Below are positions 55,701-64,000 of a DNA stretch of 64,000 bases, in pieces. Made by a program: the position numbers and the translations under genes. The DNA is taken from assembly GCA_037957365.1 (NCBI GenBank), contig JARHVA010004089.1, positions 95,001-159,000 on the forward strand, read 5' to 3'. Position 1 is the stretch's first letter, and each line of letters opens with the position of its first letter. Under the pieces are notes generated by a model. The model did not search any database. It was not told where the DNA came from and worked only from the letters and a program-made list of their open reading frames with translations. The stretch comes from Torreya grandis (Eukaryota; Streptophyta; Pinopsida; Cupressales; Taxaceae).

Positions 55701-58700
55701 TGTTTTTTTCACCTTTATGTTTCACCTCCTCGTAGGGTTCTACACTTTCACTCTCTTACTCATGACCCTGCCTATTGGTGCTCAAATGAGGCCTACCTAA
55801 AATATGAGTATGATTTTATACCTTCATGCCTTGAAATTGTTTTGGATAGTATATCATGATTAATATCACATATATTTTATTAAAATCCCTTTTTAATTTC
55901 CTTTTAAGGTCACTTTCCATTTAGCTACCCTGTTTCCTTATGAGTGGCCTGTGTATGGCATCTTGATCTTGACTGTGTGTAAGGAGGTGAGCCTCCTCTT
56001 CATAGAAATTTCCTCTCCATTTATCATAATTTATTATATATTATATTAATTTTAAACCCCACTATATCTCATAACCTTAAAATCTCCTTATAATGTGCTC
56101 TCATTCTCAACTTGATTTGTTTCTACAGTCAGACATGTAGGTGGTGATTTTAGGCCTTTTTAACTATGAGTGCTTCATTTGAGAGGTGGGATTTGATGTT
56201 ACATTGTTACCATTGGTTACTTTATCATTTTTTGGCATATAATTTCTCCTTTTTACCCTTTTAACATTTGTATTCTCATCACACCATCAATGTCTCTCCA
56301 AACATGCAGTCATAGTACTATTTGCATTGAAGGCTTGACTAAGCTTATCTCTCAAGGGATTCAAGATGAGTTGATGATATTGGTATATATTTGAACCTAT
56401 TTCATCCATACCCATAATTATTTATATGTTAATATTACTCTTAAATATTCCTCAATATGTTCATCACCCATCCCAATAGTCAACACCCCATGTGTTTAGT
56501 TTGCATAATAGGTTTGATGTGACTGTGAGAGTTTGTCTTCCTAGAGTTGAGGATGAGAATGGTTTTTTAATATGGGGTAGTTATGTGCATGAATGAAACA
56601 CCATATAACATAACTAATAGTTTATTTACATGTATTTATTTAAAATAACTTAATGACTCTCTATAGTAACCTATTTTCACTTTGTAAAGGAGATCACAAT
56701 ACATGAATGATAGTCACCTTGGAGACAACACTTTGAAGGATTTATTTGGTATTATTAATCAAATAAGTGATTATTTTATACAATTAATACTTTAATTTTA
56801 CTCAAATTATCTCACCATCTAACCTAAAACCACCACACACTTTCATTTTTATGTTCTAAAGGCTCTGCAATCTGAGGAAACATTGCCTACAACTTGCAAA
56901 TGTGACATCTTGGAGGTTTTTTTGATATCTAGGGATCACAAATGTGAAATAATAGTGTATATGGGTTTATATTTACTATTTAAACCCATGCAATACACAT
57001 ACAATCAACAATTTGTAAAACCAATCCAAGAATGCACTAAAATTATTATAAAGTTGACCCTTGCACATATGAAGAATGCAAATCCGATTGCTTGATTTCT
57101 TAATGTTTATTAATAAATCATAGGGGATCAATATATAAACTAATTCCCAATATTGGAAGGTCATTAGACCCCCTTCTTCTATCCAAGATCTCAAGTCACC
57201 ATCTTCTCTCTCCTATCCATATTAAGCAATAAACTGACTGGTTGTCCAAGGTTACCAAAGAACTCGATGGAGAAATAGAAATGTTTTTTTGGATTGTTTT
57301 GAATATTTTGGACATGGAAATTTTATCAGATACCTACCATTAACCCTCATGAATTTTTTTAACTACCTTTATACAGACATGACTATACAAATCTATACAA
57401 GCCTATAAATGCCTATAAAAAAGCTTATTTTCTACATTTTTTTCAAGTTTTAGATATTTAAATGTCATTAGAGGATTATAAGAGTGAAGATAGAGGTAAA
57501 AAAACATTTAAAAACATAAGGTATAGCTAGGGGAGATGAGAAGTCACATTTTCACACATGTGGGGCCCATTTGGTGATTGAAAGATGGGTTTGTCTTTTA
57601 AAATGAAGAATTTTATTTATATGAACACCTTATCATGATAATAAGATGGAAATGAAACATTTATAATACCCCTTAATACAATGTGACATCCAAAATGTAC
57701 CCTTTTCAAAGGTTTATAATGTGGAATTTGACTCATATAAATGTTTGACAATCATTTGATGACCTTAAGGGTTTATTAAAGCTTGAAACATGTTTGAATA
57801 AGCATAATATATAATACAACCTTAGATACATTATTAGACCTCATTATATGAATAAAATGAGGTTTGGACACCCTTATATCATGCTAACAAGGTCCCTTCT
57901 AAATAAATGGCTAAAACAAACCTAAATACCATGATAACTAGAAACCTTAATTTCCCCAAATTACCTTAGTTTCTGCTAAGAAACCTTAACTTTATCAAAC
58001 AAGAAAAATACCATTCTCTAGGATTAAAAAAACATTTAACACCCCTCCACTCACCCAAATACCATCATGACAACTTAGTACACCATCTAAAGACTCAAAA
58101 TAGGTTATGGAATGAGGATCTTCTCAAGCAGTGTCTAACCCATACCATGATGCCTCAAACAATAATAGAATTCTTACAAAAGAGACCAAAGAAGACATCA
58201 AAATGCATGACTATCACCATGTGTAATCTTGGATAGATTTCATGGAAAAAAATTTGGTTATAGGGGTTGAAAATTGGATTGTGAGGCCAAATTATCAAGA
58301 TTAGCTTTGATTGGTTCCATGACATGATTGTGAAAGATTTTATAGATTATAAGAAAATAACATGTAATTATGACTCATATAATGAATTATAAAATAAACA
58401 CTATGAATATCCATGATCTCCATGTGTAATGTATTAATGAGGAAAATAAGAAATTGGATCTTAAAATTAGAATTAAGCACTAAAATTTGAAACCTTAGGG
58501 ATTATAAAATGAAACCCTAATAAGACTAGGGTTTGTTATGCTCGATCTAAGGAACGATTTCACCAATATATTTTATATTTTTTTGAGATTTATGTGGACC
58601 AAATAGCATAAATTTATTGAATAAATCAAATTTCTTAAGATATATAATTAGTAAACAAATCTGATTATAACTAGTTAAATATATAAACTTGTTATTTTTG

Positions 58701-59640
58701 GAAATACAATAGAAGAAGAATGCACTTAAATTATTTATGATACACATAGGTCTATGACAATGTGTAGATACTAAAAATAAATATTTATAACATCTTAGTC
58801 TTATACATTTTACAAATACTAATCAAGGCTCTACCCTTTAGTTTTATACCTTCCTACTATCGAAAGGCTTGCACTTGCCATCTCACTATGCCAAATTGCT
58901 TATCTTATAGCCCAATATTTATAATTTGTATTACATATATCTCGTGTACTTTATAGAAAGCTCAAAAATTGATATACATCCTTCATTATTAGTTTCAAAT
59001 CCTTAACTATTTTATATCCTTTTAGACACCACTGACTGCAAAGGGACACTATCATCAATGCTAGTGCCCAAATCCTTATCTAGTGTCAAGTACTCAAAAG
59101 TCATACAAATTGAAAATTATTCAAAACCTATGGGTAACCTATTTGTCTTATTAAACCCTATCATAATATATTTTCAAAACGTGCAGTATAAATATAAATA
59201 TAATCCTTCTCATTATTATTCTCTCAAATATCAAGAAAACACATATTTAAGCTCACTTAATTAATTGTACAAGTGAGTTATACTACCCTATTCCTCCTTA
59301 TTTTAATATCAGTCATAAAAAAGGTCTAAAACATCCAAAAATCAAACCATTAGTGGTATTATTCAATTCAAAATATAGATCATTGCATTCATCTATATAC
59401 ACATAATATTTTTAAATTTTATCATTTACAGATGCTTTATCTCTTGTAGTAACCTATTGAGTTTCAATCGTTTTGAGTGCATGCCTTAAAGGATGTACTG
59501 ATAAAGGGGTGGGTAGACTATTGGTGCTTCATAATATTATTGTCTAAATATACCATGCCTATATCTACTATAAAATCCCACTTATTTGATTTCCTAAGAA
59601 ATTTCCCTCATAAATAGCCCCTAATTAAGCTAAGACCTAT
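52761..59640. other. Long AT-rich region; no gene recognised
   Basis: Both strands are full of stops. A minus-strand patch at 56,400-56,270 (MDEIGSNIYQYHQLILNPLR then LSQAFNANSTMTACLERH) reads like worn coding, perhaps gag-related, but no family motif is present. A 12-bp palindrome CTAGTCGACTAG lies near 54,867. The plus frames at 56,883 and 59,058 have no domains. Confidence 0.45.
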
Positions 59641-59830
59641 CTTTTTTGACTATATCAGCCTAGGTTGTTGAAGTATTTCCACTTCCCATTAAAATACAAA
59701 CTACATCGACCTAAGCCAATGTAGTTCCAAAAGTCATAGTACATGATTCACAATTAGGTTATCCCATGTTGACCTAGTTTGAGAGTAAATGATCACTTTC
59801 TAACTACATTGAGGCTGATTAATATTATTA
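59641..59830. repeat. Outlying copies of the ACTACATCGA palindrome
   Basis: About four degenerate units, clearest at 59,699-59,728 (AACTACATCGACC...CCAATGTAGTT). Same motif as the main array 0.8 kb downstream. Confidence 0.6.
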
Positions 59831-60608
59831 GCAAGAATTTTGAAAGGGTTTAGGGTCAACTCACCTTGATAAATACAAGTCTCATTTCAATCCAATATAG
59901 AGTAACATTAATGTTCAAACTATTATTTATCATAATTATGTTTTTAATCTACATTTGGGAGAATCCATTACTTATATATTGTCTTGAAGAGAAATTACTT
60001 GTCTTTTTGAGTCTTGGACGCTAATAGAAGAAATCTTGTAGCCTAGATCTGATTTCAACCATTTCGATCCTTACAAAAAAAACCTCTTGAAAAGCACATT
60101 GCCCAAGGGAGAGATTGAGGCTCAACATGTTATATTCAAGGTAAGTATTTATAACCTTATCTCTTTCATTTAGTAGATATATGTTAAATAATCAATAGTT
60201 TTAAATATATAATTCCTTATTTGGATCTCCTCTACACTTAAACTTAGTGTGGTTGTATATTTATTCAAACTTGCCATTTTACACCCTAGGTAACCTAGGC
60301 CTCCATTTTCTTACCATGGTTCCTTACCCATTTTATTTGTGTTTTAAGCATCCCCCTTATTTGTGTTAGAAGCTTTGGTAACACTAGATTAGATTAATTA
60401 CATTATTGTTAAGAGACATAGTTAGGTTTATTTCATTATATTAATTACCTTGAGGATTTAGAACCCTCTCCATTGATGTTGTGTGGAGCCAAATTGGTCA
60501 TGCCCCAATATAACTAGGTATCCAATGGGTTTTAGTTGATTTACCTTCTCTAAGTATAGATCTATTAGGTAGGATAGGTTACAGGTCTATCTTATCTCTT
60601 ACATACAT

Positions 60609-60620
60609 TTTGGTGAACCT
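60609..60620 (+). other. LTR/internal junction-like motif TTTGGTGAACCT
   Basis: Preceded by TACATACA (possible LTR CA end at 60,607), as at the gypsy-1 and gypsy-2 junctions. If real, an LTR occupies the sequence just upstream (roughly 59,900-60,607) and the palindrome array lies in its element's leader. No partner LTR was found in the window. Confidence 0.4.
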
Positions 60621-60649
60621 GACTTGAACTGACAATTATTTTTTCTTCA

Positions 60650-62786
60650 TTCAGTAAACTATATCATCATGGGTCAATACACTTTTTTTTTTTTCTATAG
60701 ACTACATTGATGTGGGTTCATCTAGTCTAACTTTTGTCTATCCATAGAAAAATTACATTGGCACAAGTTTAAATTTTTTTTATCTCTTTATGTATTTCTC
60801 AATAGGCTATATCAATACAAGTCAATCTAGTTTAATTTTATGCATTTCTCTATTAGCCAACTATATCAGCCAAGCCCAATCTAGTTTTATATTTATAATT
60901 TATTTTTATATATTTTTTGAATTTATTGTAAACTACATTGACCCAATCAATCTGATCTAAATTTATGTGTGTTTTCTAGGAAACTACATCCACCTAGGTC
61001 TATTCAATCTAATTAATTTTGTGTTTTATAGGCAACTACATCAACATAAGATGATATAATGTTAGTTTAATGTTTTTCTAACAAGTTACCTTGATACAAG
61101 ACAATCTAGTTTTCACACTTAAATTATATTATATTTAATCATCCAATTACCTAAGCCTAGGATGATCTAGCTCTATATTTTAAGTATTTTTCTTTTAACT
61201 GTATTGACCCAGATTGATATAGTTTTATTTATCTTTATAGTTAATTTCATTTATCAAATTAGTTCAGATTTGTATTTCAAAATTTTACGTTATATCCAAA
61301 AAATAATTCTTCACATGAAACTTTGTCGACCCAAGCTAATATAGTTATAAATTTAGTTTCTTCCCTATTAAATTACATCAACCCAAGTTGATATTGTCCT
61401 ATTTTTGTATTTTCTATTATTAAACTACATTTACTCAATCTGATCTAGTTTACTCAACCTATTTTAGTTATTTTTACATAGATTGCATAAACCTACATTG
61501 ATACAATTTTGTATTGTCTAAACAACTACATCAACTTATGTTGGTCTAGTTATTCATGCTTACATTTTTTTAATAAATAAGGCAAAGTAACTTTCCTTTT
61601 TAGTAATTATCAAACACTTAATTTCAATTTGATTATTTGTTTATTTCCATTCCGTACAAGCTAGAAATTAATTTTTGGCATTGATTTTCACCTTTATTTT
61701 TATTTGATTGCCTTTCCTTAGAAACTGTGTTCTAATAGTTTTCAAAATACTTAACTATTATCATGAAGGGATACATGATGCTCTATTTACAAGGTAACCA
61801 TTTGTCTGATTATATAGTGCACTAATTAGCAGTTAGCATCAAGAAGTTATTCTTAGCTTATCCTTGAAACTAGGTTTAGTGGGTTATGGGAATGGTAATT
61901 CCTCCATAGTCAGTGCTCTAAAATATCAAGTTACAACTATCTAATGGAAAAACAAGTATCTTTGAGAGCCCATAAATTAGTCACATCCTTTGAGCACATA
62001 TACACAATCTTTATTTTAGATTTAAAAAGTAGCAAAAATAGTTAAAATTTTAATTTTTTATTTGTTATTATATTTTATATTACAAATTATATCGATCAAC
62101 ATTGATATAGTTTTGTGTTGTGTGTCCCAACTACATCGATCAACATCGATATAATTTTTTGTGTGAATAATATGAGTTTACATTCCCTCTGCTTACTAGA
62201 ATTCATTGACTAAGCTTAATACAATTTGTACCCTCATCCCTTTACCTATGTAACTAAATAGACTAGGTCTGATAAAGTACATTTACTATTTCTATAAAAT
62301 TATTTATAGATCAAACTTCATCGACCAAGATCGATGCAGTTTGTTCTCTCATCCCTCTACATGTGTAACTACATCGACCAAGATTGATATAGTACATTTA
62401 TATTTTATATAAAATTATTTCTAGATCATATTTCATTGACTTGTCTCAATATAATTTGTTATTTCACATCTCTATATATATAACTAGATTGACTAGGCTT
62501 GATATAGATCATTTACTATTTTTGATAAATTTTCTAGACTTGATTACATTGACCCAACTTGATACATTATGTTCTTTCATTTTTTTTGTATAACTATATT
62601 GACTAGACTCGATATAGTTCATTTAATATTTTAGTTAATTTTTTTAGACCTAATTACATTAACCCAGCTTGATAAAATCTATTCTTCCATATCTCTATCT
62701 ATATAACTACATCGACCAGGCTCAATATAATTCATTTACCATTTTATAGACTTAATTACATCCACCAGAATCAATTTAGTTCATCT
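60650..62786. repeat. Array of about 27 imperfect palindromes (AACTACATCGA..TCGATATAGTT)
   Basis: Each unit is roughly 27-32 bp, with left arm AACTACATCGA, a centre such as CCCAAGC and right arm T(C/T)GATATAGTT, separated by AT-rich spacers. There are about 15 units at 60,650-61,540, a gap at 61,560-62,080, then about 13 at 62,085-62,786 with a regular period near 54 bp. The best palindromes include 62,129-62,155 (AACTACATCGAT..ATCGATATAATT) and 62,312-62,338 (AACTTCATCGACC..GATCGATGCAGTT). No coding sequence. Confidence 0.8.
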
Positions 62787-62789
62787 TCA

Positions 62790-64000
62790 TGTTCAACCCT
62801 AAATTTTTAGATAAGGATCTTAATGGGGTTAGGATTAAGAATATAGAAATGAATAACCATAAGGGTGATAAATAGATCTATAATAGGTCAATTAAGTGAA
62901 AAACTTAGAACAAACATATATTTAATTTATTATGTTAAGATATGATAAAAATAAAAATTAAAAATATGTTAGATATTGAAATGATAATAAAAACAAGATA
63001 CTTGGTTCTAATGCTAATATAGATCTAGATCTAGAATAGGTGAGGAGCATATTGGAAAAGGATTTTGGATCAATCATTAGATTATGGAAAAATGATCTCT
63101 TTTTTTGTGAACACTTGCATCGATCTAGGATGATTGCATCAATACTACTATTTAACTTAGACATAGGTGTCTAGTATGAAATACCTACTAAAACTAGATG
63201 TGACCACCTAGAATGTTTTTGGTTCTATGTCATCGTCACTTTGGTGTGCTTAGATTTAGATCATGGGTTGTTACTCCTAATAAAATAGTAAAACCCTAGT
63301 TCATCTTCATATTGGTTGTGTAAATTTGGGCTAGTGGGCACATAGTGTTGATATACCCCAAAAAACCCTCTATTAATGAGCATTTCCTACATAATTAATA
63401 CTCTGAAGAGGGCCTCAAACTTATGTAGTTATATCCTATGTGTTGGCTTGTGTGCGTTTCATACAATGTCTGATAATCAAGTACATAGAGTGAATTAGCT
63501 TGTAACTTAACAAATTTGGCTCATGGGATACTCCTTCAATACTTCAGACCAATATATGTGTTGTCCTTATGAATGATATGGAAATAAGAGAAAATAGGGA
63601 AACTTTTCTTACTTGAGTGCTTGATTAAATGCCTTTGATAAGTTATCTTGTGAGTTGTTTGGTATATGCTAGGTCTATGTTAAGTGAGGAATGAATGAGG
63701 GTTAATCTTGTATATATACCAATCCCTTTAGATAATATCTCATACTAAATCACTTTGGATAACCATGGTAATAAGTTTTATTTACAAATTGGATGATTTT
63801 AGGTCGCTACTCAATTGTGTTGGGGTAAGACACTTGCATTGATATAAGCATCTCACTGTGATGCAAGTGTTTGGGCAGCTAGAAAATAGGCATAGTTATA
63901 GAACTTAAAAAAATAGATGGTAAGTAGGTTTATAACATTTTAGAAAAAATAGGTCTTAGTCATTAGAATAACATTAGTCAGACTAAGAGATAAATAATTT
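62790..64000 (-). repeat. Third gypsy-2-family LTR, cut by window end
   Basis: It begins TGTTCAACCC and follows the gypsy-2 LTRs through 'agggtgataa', 'gcttgtgtg', 'ggaatga(t/a)', 'atcaatcccttt' and 'agactaagagata'. About 120 bp should remain beyond the window. No primer-site motif lies to its left, so it is a solo LTR or the 3' LTR of an element extending right. Confidence 0.75.

Noticed and set aside
56883..57095. Plus-strand frame of 70 codons and its minus partner
   Set aside because: No motif, no codon pattern, flanked by stop-rich AT DNA.
60650..62786. CRISPR or telomere/centromere satellite
   Set aside because: Units are degenerate palindromes with variable AT spacers, and no known telomere motif is present.

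Overview
The window looks like nuclear intergenic DNA from a large, repeat-rich, AT-rich seed-plant genome. I see no intact host gene, rRNA, tRNA or CRISPR array. Everything recognisable belongs to decayed transposable elements: Ty1/copia with initiator-Met-tRNA primer sites, Ty3/gypsy gag and protease, an antisense plant mobile domain (PMD) gene, and a CACTA (En/Spm) DNA transposon. The number and age of nested elements would suit a gymnosperm, but that is inference.

Left third (1-23,379): an old gypsy element (gypsy-1). The end of its 5' LTR is at 1-442, gag pieces lie at 683-1438, 7635-8440 and 8640-9804, and a homologous 3' LTR is at 22,780-23,379. Between gag and the 3' LTR there is no pol. 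Instead an antisense PMD gene runs from about 19,975 down to 10,687. Two copia insertions interrupt the element. Copia-1 (1439-7257) is a full-length but dead Tnt1-like element with gag, protease, integrase, RT and RNase H. Copia-2 (10,959-18,400) is a tandem LTR-internal-LTR-internal-LTR array of an internally deleted element, bounded by one 5-bp target duplication (TCTAG), and it splits the PMD gene.

Middle (26,548-43,952): a 17.4-kb CACTA transposon, CACTAGTA...TACTAGTG, with a 3-bp target duplication TGT and subterminal TGACTAA-type repeats. On its minus strand it carries a multi-exon tnpA-like gene (Transposase_24-like domain, exons with GT-donor sites) and a possible C-terminal scrap of the tnp2/tnpD transposase. 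It also carries two long reading frames I cannot assign: one of about 230 codons (28,345-27,650) and one of about 1,165 codons (38,422-34,934). The larger one keeps one frame for roughly 690 codons and has a coiled-coil tail. It is the best candidate here for something undescribed.

Right third (43,956-64,000): gypsy-2 lies in minus orientation (about 44,300-51,673) with two 1.3-kb LTRs, PPT and primer-site-like motif, and gag plus protease but no RT or integrase. A further gypsy protease fragment follows at 52,260-51,850. Then come about 7 kb without recognisable genes, and a 2.1-kb array of some 27 imperfect palindromes (AACTACATCGA...TCGATATAGTT) at 60,650-62,786. A third gypsy-2-family LTR (62,790 to the window end) abuts the array.

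In the reading frames I followed by eye, most premature stops are TAG, TAA or TGA where CAG, CAA, CGA or TGG would be expected. This is the C-to-T signature of long-methylated, silenced repeats. All translations and alignments were done by eye; no similarity searches were run.
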